The position numbers were made by a program, and so were the translations under genes. From NCBI RefSeq assembly GCF_000011245.1, contig NC_004193.1:2892501-2956500 (forward strand): DNA of 64,000 nucleotides, given 5' to 3'. The notes beneath the pieces are model-generated. The model was given only the letters and a program-made list of their open reading frames with translations, searched no databases and had not been told where the DNA came from. Below are positions 54,335-63,247 of this stretch, in pieces. This DNA comes from Oceanobacillus iheyensis HTE831 (GTDB taxonomy: Bacteria > Bacillota > Bacilli > Bacillales > Amphibacillaceae). How positions within the stretch are numbered: the stretch's first letter is position 1; every line of letters begins with the position of its first letter.

Positions 54335-55408
54335 CTACTCCTCTCTATCACTGAGTTCCTCTTTCAATTCCATTGCCCTGTCATAGATTTCTTGTGCAGG
54401 GTAGCCTTCTGCTGTTCTTTCTTCAATCCACTCATTAACCACCGGTTCTAATGCTTTTTTCCATTGAATTAAAGCGTCTCCTTCTAATTCAATCACCTCT
54501 GCCCCGCTTTCAATTGCTGTTTCAAAGCCTTTTTTCCCGTCCACATCATAGATACTTCCAGCTTCTTTTGCCAGTTCTTTCCCTATTAGATTATCTAGTA
54601 CGAATTGATCGTCGTCACTGAAATTTTCATAGGTTTTCTTGCTCATCACACTAAAAAATGGTGTAGCAGAGAAATCACCCATTGTAATATAATTTGTTAC
54701 CTCATGGAAACTATAATTATAAAGGGATTCAAAAGGTACGACTGCAGCATCGATTACACCTCTTTCTAACGATTCATAAACATCTCCCATCGGCATAGAG
54801 ACTGGTGTCGCTCCTAACGTCTCAATAATATTATTTGCCATTGGAGATGGGGATCGTACACGTAAACCTTTTATATCTTCAGGTGTTTCAATTCTAAAAT
54901 CTTTACTTATAATCTGGGCAGGTTCAGCCGAGAACAAAAATAATGGATACGTATCTGCATGCTCCTCCTGCATTTCCGGAAACTCTTCATATAAGGTCAT
55001 TAGAATTTCCGAAGCATGTTCCGCAGATTCCGCTAGAAATGGTAGTTCCATAATTGTCACAAGTGGGAATCTTCCAGGCGAGTAACCATGTACACTTAAA
55101 GCAATATCTGCTTCTCTTGTTACAGCCATATCATATTGTGATCCGGCATCACCGAGTGTATTGGATGGATAAAATTCCATTGTTATGCTTCCATCTGTTT
55201 GTTCATTCAAATCATCAGCAAGTCCATCAAGGATTTTGGTTTGAATTGGATGATTTCCAGGCTGAAAGTGAGAAACTATTAGGTTATGGTTTTCCTCGAC
55301 TGAATCCCCTGGTTTGGATGATGGTTTATTGGCACAGGATGTTAAAACCAATATGATAAATAAAGACATGATTAAGAGAACACAATTTCTGATGTAACTG
55401 TTTTGCAT
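54335..55408 (-). CDS. TRAP transporter solute-binding lipoprotein (DctP family), second system
   Basis: A 357-residue binding protein. The ATG at 55408 follows GGAG by seven bases; an eight-codon longer frame has no site. The signal ends at lipobox LTSC (Cys near residue 25). Fold markers: VSHFQPGNHPIQTKIL near 47, the carboxylate Arg in IKGLRVRSPSPMANNI near 190, and ESLERGVIDAAVVPFESLYNY near 218. It is the first gene of the operon. A cre-like site lies 80 bases upstream. Confidence 0.9.
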   Translation of the reverse strand: MQNSYIRNCVLLIMSLFIILVLTSCANKPSSKPGDSVEENHNLIVSHFQPGNHPIQTKILDGLADDLNEQTDGSITMEFYPSNTLGDAGSQYDMAVTREADIALSVHGYSPGRFPLVTIMELPFLAESAEHASEILMTLYEEFPEMQEEHADTYPLFLFSAEPAQIISKDFRIETPEDIKGLRVRSPSPMANNIIETLGATPVSMPMGDVYESLERGVIDAAVVPFESLYNYSFHEVTNYITMGDFSATPFFSVMSKKTYENFSDDDQFVLDNLIGKELAKEAGSIYDVDGKKGFETAIESGAEVIELEGDALIQWKKALEPVVNEWIEERTAEGYPAQEIYDRAMELKEELSDREE

Positions 55409-55486
55409 AAGTTTTCTCCTTTCCTTCATCAATCACATCTCTCAATTTAATCGTTCACTCTTTTATCTAGTTAGCAAACACTTTAT

Positions 55487-55500
55487 AGTAATCGCTTACA
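55487..55500 (-). promoter_or_regulatory. cre-like site before the second TRAP operon
   Basis: TGTAAGCGATTACT on the minus strand matches 13 of 14 positions of the cre consensus. A TATAAA just downstream (55481-55486) may be the -10, which would place the site between -35 and -10. This points to CcpA repression of the transporter. Confidence 0.55.
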
Positions 55501-55623
55501 ATTTAAAGGTATATAATACATCATCTAAGTAAATTCTTATCTTGTTTATCTGTGTAATCCGCTGATCTAAGTTCCTTTTCTCCCCCTATGTAATAAGCAA
55601 CGATTGTTAATAAGTTTAGTATT

Positions 55624-55648
55624 AAAGAGAGCTTCATCAGCTCCCTTT
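55624..55648 (-). terminator. Terminator of the 55.6-59.1 kb operon
   Basis: AAAGAGAGCT (55624-55633) pairs with AGCTCCCTTT (55639-55648) around five bases with one mismatch. The T-run on the minus strand is short. The stem abuts the dehydrogenase stop codon. Confidence 0.6.
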
Positions 55649-55649
55649 A

Positions 55650-57068
55650 TTAAAATGCAAGTGAAATATACTTAATTTCAAGGAATTCTTCGATACCGTA
55701 ATAACCACCTTCACGACCAAGTCCGCTTTCTTTAAATCCGCCAAACGGAGCTTGTGGAGTCGATGGAGCTCCATCGTTCAATCCGACAATGCCATATTCG
55801 AGTGCTTCACTAATTCGAATAGCACGTCCAATATTTTCTGTAAAAACATACGCAGCTAGCCCATATGGAGAATTATTTGCTCGTGCAATTACTTCTTCTT
55901 CATCTCTAAATGTTGTAACGGGAACCAATGGACCGAATGTTTCTTCATACATACAAAGCATGTCGTCTGTTGCGTCCACAACAATAGTCGGTTCAACGTA
56001 TAATCCTCTTAAACTTTTCCCTCCAAAGGTGACACGCCCACCTTTACTTATTGCATCTTTAACTTGTTCATCCACCTTATCTACTGCACTCTGGTCGATC
56101 AATGGACCTATATTTATCCCTTCTTCCAGTCCATTCCCAACTTTAAGTTTTGACACTGCCTCTGTCAGCTTATCTTGAAAAATATCTTTAATAGATTCAT
56201 GCACGTATACCCGGTTCGTACATACACAAGTTTGGCCGGCATTACGAAATTTAGATGCGATTACTCCTGCTACTGCTTTGTCTAAATCAGCATCTTCCAT
56301 TACGACAAATGGAGCATGTCCACCTAGTTCAAGTGAGATTTTTTTCATTGTATTTGCTGCATCTTTCATCAATATTTTTCCGACCTCTGTTGATCCAGTA
56401 AACGTTAATTTTCTAACTCGGCCGTCATCATTCCATACTTTCCCAATTTGGCTTGAGCTACCAGTGACAATATTAATAACACCTCTTGGAATACCCGCCT
56501 TTTCAGCTAATTCCACCAATTTAAACGCTGTTAAAGGTGTTTGCGTGGCTGGCTTAATAACTACCGTGCATCCGACTGCAAGTGCTGGTCCAACTTTACG
56601 TGTGATCATTGCGGCAGGAAAGTTCCATGGAGTAATTGCTGCGACAACGCCAACTGGTTTTTTCTGCACAAAAATACGTTTATTCGTATGAGATGCAGGA
56701 ATAATATCACCATATATCCGTTTTCCTTCCTCCGCATACCATGATATAAAACCATTGGCATAGTCTACTTCACCAATTGCTTCTTTGAGTGGTTTTCCTT
56801 GTTCTTCCGTCATGATTTTGGCTATCGTTTCTCTTTCTTCTTTTATCAACTCGTGCCACTTCACAAGATAGTTGCTTCGATCTTCTGCAGTTCTTGCAGA
56901 CCACTCTTTTAGCGCATTATGTGCAGCATCGACTGCCTGCTTAGCTTCTTCTTTTCCGCCGTTAGGAATCGTTCCAATTTGTTCGTTTGTAGCTGGATTG
57001 ATTACATCAATCTGTTCTAAATTATTTCCAAACCATTTCCCACCAACAAACATTTTGTAAGATTGCAT
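55650..57068 (-). CDS. Succinate-semialdehyde dehydrogenase (GabD/Sad type)
   Basis: A 472-residue aldehyde dehydrogenase. The catalytic Cys is in NAGQTCVCTNR near 281, the Glu in SLELGGHAP near 247, and the cofactor loop in FTGSTEVGKIL near 222. The CVC arrangement next to the active Cys is typical of succinate-semialdehyde dehydrogenases. Succinic semialdehyde is the end product of homoprotocatechuate meta-cleavage, so this gene fits the cluster; it lies 27 bases behind hpaF. Use of another aldehyde cannot be excluded. Confidence 0.87.
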   Translation of the reverse strand: MQSYKMFVGGKWFGNNLEQIDVINPATNEQIGTIPNGGKEEAKQAVDAAHNALKEWSARTAEDRSNYLVKWHELIKEERETIAKIMTEEQGKPLKEAIGEVDYANGFISWYAEEGKRIYGDIIPASHTNKRIFVQKKPVGVVAAITPWNFPAAMITRKVGPALAVGCTVVIKPATQTPLTAFKLVELAEKAGIPRGVINIVTGSSSQIGKVWNDDGRVRKLTFTGSTEVGKILMKDAANTMKKISLELGGHAPFVVMEDADLDKAVAGVIASKFRNAGQTCVCTNRVYVHESIKDIFQDKLTEAVSKLKVGNGLEEGINIGPLIDQSAVDKVDEQVKDAISKGGRVTFGGKSLRGLYVEPTIVVDATDDMLCMYEETFGPLVPVTTFRDEEEVIARANNSPYGLAAYVFTENIGRAIRISEALEYGIVGLNDGAPSTPQAPFGGFKESGLGREGGYYGIEEFLEIKYISLAF

Positions 57069-57095
57069 GATTTCATACCTCTTTCATTAGGATAG

Positions 57096-57482
57096 TTATT
57101 CCTTTTTATATCGTGCATGAATGTTATTCTGCTTATAAGTAGGATTCGTAAATTCATGTAGTTCCAGTGATAATGCTAAGTAACGTTTTTCATATAAATC
57201 GATAAAATGATCTTTAATTGTTGCAAATAAATCATTACAGAGTAACTTTTTTTCTTCTTCTGTCCGACCGCCACCAAGTTTTAGGGTGGCATGTACAAAT
57301 GCATCGTCTTCTGTTCCATCCGCTATAAGATAATCTTTTATTTCAATTGCTCTTGTACGTAGCCCTCCGATTGGAATAATTGTAGAATGGGAGAGCAGGG
57401 AATCATTCACCTTCTTTAATAATTCCATCATATCGGTTTCTTCTTTTAGATTGGCTGTGTATTCGATTATCAGATGTGGCAT
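57096..57482 (-). CDS. hpaF: 5-carboxymethyl-2-hydroxymuconate isomerase (HpaF)
   Basis: A 128-residue member of the tautomerase superfamily. The catalytic Pro follows the start Met (MPHLIIEYTANL), as needed for N-terminal Pro catalysis. GLRTRAIEIKDYLIADG near 40 and FVHATLKLGGGRTEEEKK near 62 are typical of CHMI. It isomerises the ring-cleavage product after HpaE. GGGGG precedes the ATG. It lies 44 bases behind the second FAH-family gene. Confidence 0.92.
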   Translation of the reverse strand: MPHLIIEYTANLKEETDMMELLKKVNDSLLSHSTIIPIGGLRTRAIEIKDYLIADGTEDDAFVHATLKLGGGRTEEEKKLLCNDLFATIKDHFIDLYEKRYLALSLELHEFTNPTYKQNNIHARYKKE

Positions 57483-57526
57483 CGTGAATCCCCCTTACTT
57501 TATTCATAAAGTTATCTTCACTTAAA

Positions 57527-58288
57527 TTAGATAGATTGAAAGGTTTTCTCCCCAACGATTGTATTCACAAGTCTGCCTACACCTTCTACTTCTGTTATTA
57601 CTTCATCGCCAACCTTTGTATCAACAGACCCTTTTGGTGTTCCAGTCAGAATAATATCTCCTGGATTTAATGTCATAAGTCCACTTAAATACTCAATAAG
57701 ATGAGGTACAGAGAAGATCATGTCTGCAGTACTACCTTGCTGTGTGATTTCACCATTAACATAAGTAGTCAATTGTAAATTCATTGGATCTTCAATATCT
57801 TCTTTATCCACGACCCATGGACCAATTGGGGTACATGTATCCCGATTTTTCACACGAAGGTTTGGTCGATAGTAGTTTTCTAGATAATCACGAAGAGCGT
57901 AATCATTCGCCACCGTATAGCCACGAACATAATTATATGCTTCCTCTTTTTTAACGTTTTTCGCTGTTTTACCGATCACGACCGCTAGTTCACATTCATA
58001 GTGCATAAATGTTACATCGCTTGGACGATACGTTTCCCCAAGATGACCAATGAACGTATTTGGTCCTTTTAAAAATACCAATGGCTCTTTCGGTGCTTCT
58101 TTAAATGAAAGCTCTGCCGCATGATCCGCATAGTTTAGACCGAGTGTGAATACCGTTTTCGGTTCTACCGGTGGTAGCCATGTGACCTGTGACTCATTCA
58201 CAATACGACCGTCTTCTAATTTAATTCCTTCGTTTGTTTCAACCGCATGTTGAATTAAACCATTATACGCTATTCGTGCGTGCCTCAT
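57527..58288 (-). CDS. hpaG2: FAH-family decarboxylase/isomerase, C-terminal half of HpaG as a separate protein
   Basis: A 253-residue fumarylacetoacetate-hydrolase-fold protein. The metal site is visible in FMHYECELAVVIGKTAKNV near 108 (two Glu) and VANDYALRDYLENYYRPN near 130 (Asp), with GDIILTGTPKGS near 220. In enteric bacteria HpaG is one protein with two such domains; here they are two genes overlapping by four bases. Together they should decarboxylate 5-oxopent-3-ene-1,2,5-tricarboxylate and isomerise the product. Which half does which step is not visible. Confidence 0.88.
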   Translation of the reverse strand: MRHARIAYNGLIQHAVETNEGIKLEDGRIVNESQVTWLPPVEPKTVFTLGLNYADHAAELSFKEAPKEPLVFLKGPNTFIGHLGETYRPSDVTFMHYECELAVVIGKTAKNVKKEEAYNYVRGYTVANDYALRDYLENYYRPNLRVKNRDTCTPIGPWVVDKEDIEDPMNLQLTTYVNGEITQQGSTADMIFSVPHLIEYLSGLMTLNPGDIILTGTPKGSVDTKVGDEVITEVEGVGRLVNTIVGEKTFQSI

Positions 58289-59076
58289 ACCATAACGCCT
58301 CCTACATCTACTTTCTCTTTTTCTACCTTATTTACTAAAGTTCCTATATTGTCGATCTCAATGATAACGCGATCATTTTCTTTTGCAATTGGAGCGTTTT
58401 CCGGAACACCAACCAATAATACATCACCTTCATAAAGCGTCATGAAATCTGTTACCTCTTCCATTAATTGTTCAACAGAACGGATTAAATTTGACGTTGT
58501 ATTTTCCTGTTTTATTTCGCCATTGATGTAAACACGAATCCCAAGTTCATTTGGATTTTCTATAGCATCACGACGAAGAACCCATGGACCTATCGGGCAA
58601 AATCCATCCCTTGCTTTTTCTTTATATGCAGGACGATAATAACTCTCATTTGGTATACTTACATCATTTACGATCGTATAACCAGCCACATAATCTAGAG
58701 CGTTTTCTTTTCTGATGTTTTTAGCTGGTTTACCAATAACGACTCCCAAAGCAGCCCCAATAGATACCTTTTCTACTCCTTCTGGCAACGGAATTGTCAT
58801 ACCATATCCGATATGTGTATTAATCGGCTTTATGTATAAAATAGGAGCTTTTGGTGGAGTTTTATATGGATCCTCATTCATAGAAGACTCTAACTCGGCA
58901 TATTCGCCTTTATAATTCAGTAATGTTCCATAAACTGTTCCATTTATAGGTACATCCAATGATAAATCATCCAAAGAACATTGCTTTCCATCGAATTTCA
59001 AAAGCTTTTGATCAGGTTGATAAATTCCTTCTTTTAATTGTTGAACTCCTTGGTGCTTAAATTTCACACTACTCAT
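58285..59076 (-). CDS. hpaG1: FAH-family decarboxylase/isomerase, N-terminal half of HpaG as a separate protein
   Basis: A 263-residue FAH-fold protein. NGTVYGTLLNYKGEYAELES near 46, LYIKPINTHIGYGMTIPLP near 80 and GYTIVNDVSIPNESYYRPAY near 133 mark the fold. Where the partner has E-x-E at the metal site this protein reads VSIGAALGVVIGKPAKN, so both Glu appear lost and the metal site may be inactive, as in N-terminal HpaG domains. Its stop overlaps the next start by four bases. A terminator (59123-59155) separates it from the DapA-type gene upstream. Confidence 0.85.
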   Translation of the reverse strand: MSSVKFKHQGVQQLKEGIYQPDQKLLKFDGKQCSLDDLSLDVPINGTVYGTLLNYKGEYAELESSMNEDPYKTPPKAPILYIKPINTHIGYGMTIPLPEGVEKVSIGAALGVVIGKPAKNIRKENALDYVAGYTIVNDVSIPNESYYRPAYKEKARDGFCPIGPWVLRRDAIENPNELGIRVYINGEIKQENTTSNLIRSVEQLMEEVTDFMTLYEGDVLLVGVPENAPIAKENDRVIIEIDNIGTLVNKVEKEKVDVGGVMV

Positions 59077-59122
59077 ATAACCGCACTCCTTTAATGTTTT
59101 TAGAAAATGTACAGTCTAAATG

Positions 59123-59155
59123 AAGAAAAAGAGACCAGTAGCTTACTGGTCTTCA
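59123..59155 (-). terminator. Intrinsic terminator inside the hpa cluster
   Basis: AGACCAGTA (59132-59140) pairs with TACTGGTCT (59144-59152) around GCT. On the minus strand CTTTTTCTTC follows. It lies between the DapA-type gene and hpaG1, so the downstream genes either use their own promoter in the 47-base remainder or are expressed less. Confidence 0.8.
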
Positions 59156-59183
59156 TTCAATTTCCTCATATAAATCTATTAAT

Positions 59184-60110
59184 CTAAACCGAAGCTATTT
59201 TTTCTATTTTTCCGTATTTCACAAGGGTGTCACGAATTTCTTCTTGCAATGCATCTGAAGGCAATCCCATTGGTCTACGTAATACGGGTTCAATCATGCC
59301 CATCATTCCGAGTGCAGCTTTCACTGGGGCAGGGTTTGTATCTTTAAACAGCACATCATTTAGGTTCATTAATTCAAAGTGAAGATCCTGCGCTCGTTTG
59401 ATGTCCCCTTCTTCCCAAGCATTATGCATTTCTGCTACCTTCTTAGGCTCCACGTTAGCTGTTGCACTAATGGATCCAGCTCCTCCAATTGCTAGCATTG
59501 GGTAGCATAAAAGTTCAATTCCTGAAAACAATAAGAAGTCTCTGCCACAGTTAAGCAATACTCTATTAACATGTTCAAAGTCTTTATTTGATTCCTTCGC
59601 TCCAACAATATTAGGACAATCTTTTACTAGACGCGCCATCGTTTTCACTTCCATATTTTGCGCAGTCCGTCCTGGTATATTATAGATGATAATCGGAATA
59701 TCTACGGAATCAGCTACTGTTTTGAAATGATCATACAATGCTTCCTGGTTTGGTTTATTATAATAAGGAACAATAACCATTGCGGCATCTGCGCCCATTT
59801 CTTCCGCTTTCTTTGTTACGTACATTGTTTCATCATGGTTAGTAGATCCAGTTCCCGGAGCGAACGGAATTCTACCATTAATAGTTTTGATTGCATTTTC
59901 CATTACTTGAACACGCTCTTCTGTAGTAAGCGAGCTTGGTTCTCCAGAAGTACCCGTTACAGAAATCGCATGTGTTCCATTTTCAATTTGAAACTCGATT
60001 AATTCAGACTGTTTTTTAAAATCAATATCTCCGTTCACTTTAAATGGTGTGATTACCGGTGCGATTGAACCTCTCAATCTTTTTTTTATAGCATCGTATT
60101 TCGTACTCAT
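59184..60110 (-). CDS. DapA-superfamily lyase in the homoprotocatechuate pathway (putative hydratase-aldolase)
   Basis: A 308-residue class I enzyme. Schiff-base Lys is in NIVGAKESNKDF near 171, Tyr in IIIYNIPGRTAQN near 142, and the substrate loop is VTGTSGEPSSLT near 50. It resembles DHDPS, but it is embedded between hpaD and hpaG1. The pathway still needs hydration and aldol cleavage of 2-oxohept-3-ene-1,7-dioate, done elsewhere by HpaH and HpaI; neither is visible in this window. The DapA superfamily contains hydratase-aldolases that do both, so that role is proposed. A lysine-pathway DHDPS is the alternative. Confidence 0.75.
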   Translation of the reverse strand: MSTKYDAIKKRLRGSIAPVITPFKVNGDIDFKKQSELIEFQIENGTHAISVTGTSGEPSSLTTEERVQVMENAIKTINGRIPFAPGTGSTNHDETMYVTKKAEEMGADAAMVIVPYYNKPNQEALYDHFKTVADSVDIPIIIYNIPGRTAQNMEVKTMARLVKDCPNIVGAKESNKDFEHVNRVLLNCGRDFLLFSGIELLCYPMLAIGGAGSISATANVEPKKVAEMHNAWEEGDIKRAQDLHFELMNLNDVLFKDTNPAPVKAALGMMGMIEPVLRRPMGLPSDALQEEIRDTLVKYGKIEKIASV

Positions 60111-60153
60111 TTTATATATAACCTCCTGTTAGATTGCTAAATATATAGATTAT

Positions 60154-61137
60154 TTATATTACGGTGCTTGGTTTTCTTTTTTCTAATGTTGGCTGTTTGG
60201 TGTCAATTTTTTCCCCTGTATAAACATTCAGGAATGTCGAAGCCTCGTCAAACCAACTATCTGGCGCTTCATGTCCCCAGAAAGTTTGACGTTGAGGATC
60301 ATCTAAATCCCATTCAATTGGATCAAAATCAGAATCCCCAGTGTAATAATCGCCATTATACAATTCGATACGGTGTCCGTCTGGATCTCTTAAATATAAG
60401 AAGAATGCATTAGACAACCCATGGCGTCCTGGTCCTCGCTCAATTGTTTTAGATAATCCTTTTGCAGCTAGGTAGTCACATCCATCGATTAGGCTCATTG
60501 GGTCTTTTAACCAGAAACCAATATGGTGAAGTCGTGGTCCTACACTGTTCATGAAAGCTGTGTCATGCACGCCAGGTTTTCGGTGTAACCATGCTGCCCA
60601 AATATTATCTTCTCCTTTAGAAGTAGTGTACTCTGAGCAAGCAAAGCCAAGCTCTTTTATATAATAGTCATAAGCTTTTTGTACATCAGGTACTGCACAG
60701 TTGAAGTGATCGATACGCTGCACTTTTGCACCTACATGAATGTCAAAACGCTGCAGCATGCGCTCTACTTTATCCATTTCAAAATAGAATTCAACAGGCA
60801 TTCCAGAAATATCTTGAATGCGAATGGTACGTCCAATTCCTTTTTGGGTACCTTTTTCCATCCACTTTACTTCTGTTCCTTGACTCTGAAAGAATGCTGC
60901 TAATTCCTCAAGGTCTTCGTCTGCATTGACTCGATAGCTAATTACTTCTACAGCTGCTTCTGGTTTCTTTTTTAACCAAAGGCAATGATGATTATGATCT
61001 TCAATTGCGCGATAGAAAATGTTCTCATCATCTGATTCCGTTTCGATTAAGCCAAGTGCATCATAAAACTCTCTTGATTTGTCTAAATCTGTAACATGAA
61101 GTACAGCACGTCCAGTACGTTTAATATCAAAGTTCAT
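60154..61137 (-). CDS. hpaD: 3,4-dihydroxyphenylacetate 2,3-dioxygenase (HpaD)
   Basis: A 327-residue extradiol ring-cleavage enzyme of the vicinal-oxygen-chelate type. The two repeated domains start VLHVTDLDKSREFYDALGL near 12 and QRIDHFNCAVPDVQKAYDYY near 148. The iron ligands are His in RIDHFNC near 151, His in PRLHHIGFWL near 212 and Glu in HRIELYNGDYY near 264. The start is the ATG at 61137, with GAGGGG before it; a longer frame overlaps hpaE and is not favoured. It cleaves homoprotocatechuate to the 5-carboxymethyl-2-hydroxymuconate semialdehyde. Confidence 0.92.
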   Translation of the reverse strand: MNFDIKRTGRAVLHVTDLDKSREFYDALGLIETESDDENIFYRAIEDHNHHCLWLKKKPEAAVEVISYRVNADEDLEELAAFFQSQGTEVKWMEKGTQKGIGRTIRIQDISGMPVEFYFEMDKVERMLQRFDIHVGAKVQRIDHFNCAVPDVQKAYDYYIKELGFACSEYTTSKGEDNIWAAWLHRKPGVHDTAFMNSVGPRLHHIGFWLKDPMSLIDGCDYLAAKGLSKTIERGPGRHGLSNAFFLYLRDPDGHRIELYNGDYYTGDSDFDPIEWDLDDPQRQTFWGHEAPDSWFDEASTFLNVYTGEKIDTKQPTLEKRKPSTVI

Positions 61138-61163
61138 CTTGTTTCCCCTCTCCATTTTAGACA

Positions 61164-62687
61164 TTACTTTCCAAACTGCGGTATATGATGATCACCAATG
61201 GCTACATGGATAATTTTTTGCTCGGTATAGAATTCAAATGCATAGTGTCCACCTTCACGTCCGATTCCACTATCTTTTGAACCACCGAATGGCGTTCTGA
61301 GGTCACGCACATTTTGCGAGTTCACCCATAACATACCTGAATCAATTGCATGTGCTACACGATGCCCACGTTTCATATCATTTGTCCATACATATCCAGC
61401 AAGTCCATATCTAACATCGTTTGCTTTTTCAATTACTTCTGTTTCGTCGTTAAATGTCATTACTGCAATGACAGGTCCAAAAATTTCTTCTTGCACAACA
61501 CGCATTTCATTGGATGCATTTAGTAAAATAGTTGGAGCTACGTAATTGCCACGGTTTAATTCTTTAGGAATAACGCCGCTAATAATTTCACAGCCTTCTT
61601 CTTCAGCAATCTTGAGATACTTTTTTACATTGTTATAATGTTCCGTTTTTATAAGCGGTCCAATCTGTGTATTGTTTTCTAACGGATCACCAACTCGAAT
61701 ATTCCAAACCCGTTGTTTTAATTTTTCGATAAATTCATCTGCAATACTTTCATGTAGATACAATCTTGAGTTTGCTGTACAGCGCTCACCATTAAATGAG
61801 AATATTCCCCAAGTGGCTGCATCAAGGGCTCTTTCCAAGTCTGCATCTTCAAAAACGATAATAGGTGATTTACCGCCCAACTCCATGGAAAAACGTTTCA
61901 ATGCATCTGCCCCATTTCTCATGATAGTAGATCCAGTAGTGGTTTCACCCGTGAAGGAAATAAGCTGAACATCAGGATGTTTAACTAATGCATCTCCTGC
62001 CGTTTCACCAAAACCGTGCACAATATTAAAAACACCATCAGGAAGACCAGCTTGATCGATAATTTCTGCCATCCGATTAGCAGTTAATGGTGACCATTCA
62101 GCAGGTTTTAAAATGACCGTGTTACCTGTTGCTAATGCTGGAGCAATTTTCCATGTTTCAAGCATAAATGGAGCATTCCAAGGAGTAATAAGTCCTGCGA
62201 CACCAACTGCAGAACGTACCGTGTAATTAATGAATTCATCGTCTACTTGGTACACTTCTCCATACATTTGTGATTTCACGGTATCTGCGTAAAAGCGGAA
62301 GTTATTCGCAGAACGTGATACTTGTTTTCTCGTTTGGCTGATTGGAAGACCCGTGTCTAATGATTCTAATATTGCAATTTCATCCGTATGCTGTTCAATA
62401 AGGTCCCCGATTTTATAAACATATTCCAAGCGTTCCACTTGCTTTAAATTTCCCCACTCCCCTTTAAATGCTTTCTTTGCACTTTGGACAGCTTTGTCAA
62501 TATCTGCTGCTTGACCTGAGGCTACACTATTAATCTTCTCATTGGAGAAAGGACTAATATTGTCAAAGGTCCCTCTATCTTCAGCATCCATAAATTCCCC
62601 GTTTATATATAGCTTAATATCATCTAGCTTGTTTGCTAATTCTTCATGTTTCCCAGATAAGACATCCACTTCTTGGTTTCCAGACAT
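61164..62687 (-). CDS. hpaE: 5-carboxymethyl-2-hydroxymuconate-semialdehyde dehydrogenase (HpaE)
   Basis: A 507-residue NAD-dependent aldehyde dehydrogenase. The catalytic Cys is in FNGERCTANSR near 304, Glu in SMELGGKSP near 270 and the cofactor loop in FTGETTTGSTI near 245. It oxidises the HpaD product to 5-carboxymethyl-2-hydroxymuconate. The N-terminal 25 residues are a polar extension usual for HpaE. It lies 26 bases before hpaD, in the order hpaC, hpaE, hpaD. Confidence 0.92.
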   Translation of the reverse strand: MSGNQEVDVLSGKHEELANKLDDIKLYINGEFMDAEDRGTFDNISPFSNEKINSVASGQAADIDKAVQSAKKAFKGEWGNLKQVERLEYVYKIGDLIEQHTDEIAILESLDTGLPISQTRKQVSRSANNFRFYADTVKSQMYGEVYQVDDEFINYTVRSAVGVAGLITPWNAPFMLETWKIAPALATGNTVILKPAEWSPLTANRMAEIIDQAGLPDGVFNIVHGFGETAGDALVKHPDVQLISFTGETTTGSTIMRNGADALKRFSMELGGKSPIIVFEDADLERALDAATWGIFSFNGERCTANSRLYLHESIADEFIEKLKQRVWNIRVGDPLENNTQIGPLIKTEHYNNVKKYLKIAEEEGCEIISGVIPKELNRGNYVAPTILLNASNEMRVVQEEIFGPVIAVMTFNDETEVIEKANDVRYGLAGYVWTNDMKRGHRVAHAIDSGMLWVNSQNVRDLRTPFGGSKDSGIGREGGHYAFEFYTEQKIIHVAIGDHHIPQFGK

Positions 62688-62753
62688 AATGTATCCACTC
62701 CTTTATTAAAATTTGCTATTTAAGTTATAATGGCTTCATTCAAGATACTTTTC

Positions 62754-63227
62754 TCAAACGCATTCTTTCTGTCTGTAATTTCCGTACTTGCCACAATAGA
62801 AAGTCAATGGATTGCCTTCCGTTAATTCCACATCTAGTACTCTACCGATAAACAAAGTATGGTCCCCAACTACAATCTCTTGATCCACATCACAGACAAT
62901 GGAGGCTAACGAATCTTTAATAACCGGTATACCTTGAATAAAATCGAAATCAACACCGTCTTCTTTTTTCTTCTGACCAGCAAAATTCATAGAAATATCT
63001 TGCTGTTCATCTGAGAGGAAGTTTACTGCATATTGTCCGGCTGCTTTAATTTTATTTAGCATATTTGCCTTGTTATCAATAGAGATCGTTATCAGTTTTG
63101 GTTCCAGTGAAATTGACATAAATGCATTCGCTGTCATTCCATGTGCACCAGCACCATCATTTGTTGTGATAACCGTTACACCCGTTGCAAATCTTCCCAT
63201 CGCATTACGAAACTCTCTGCTATCCAT
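62754..63227 (-). CDS. hpaC: Flavin reductase of the 4-hydroxyphenylacetate monooxygenase (HpaC)
   Basis: A 157-residue flavin reductase of the split-barrel family, which supplies reduced FAD to the monooxygenase HpaB. Markers are FRNAMGRFATGVTVITTNDG near 5-24, GMTANAFMSISLEPKL near 29 and the FAD/NAD pocket KAAGQYAVNFLSDEQ near 62. The C-terminal GNPLTFYCGKYGNY is typical. HpaB itself is not in the window and may lie beyond the right edge. It is 20 bases behind a RibF-like gene. Confidence 0.87.
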   Translation of the reverse strand: MDSREFRNAMGRFATGVTVITTNDGAGAHGMTANAFMSISLEPKLITISIDNKANMLNKIKAAGQYAVNFLSDEQQDISMNFAGQKKKEDGVDFDFIQGIPVIKDSLASIVCDVDQEIVVGDHTLFIGRVLDVELTEGNPLTFYCGKYGNYRQKECV

Positions 63228-63247
63228 TTAAATTCCTCCTTTAATCT

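Noticed and set aside
59184..60110. Plain lysine-pathway dihydrodipicolinate synthase
   Set aside because: Sequence alone would allow it, but its place between hpaD and hpaG1 and the missing HpaH/HpaI steps make a pathway enzyme likelier. Kept as the alternative.
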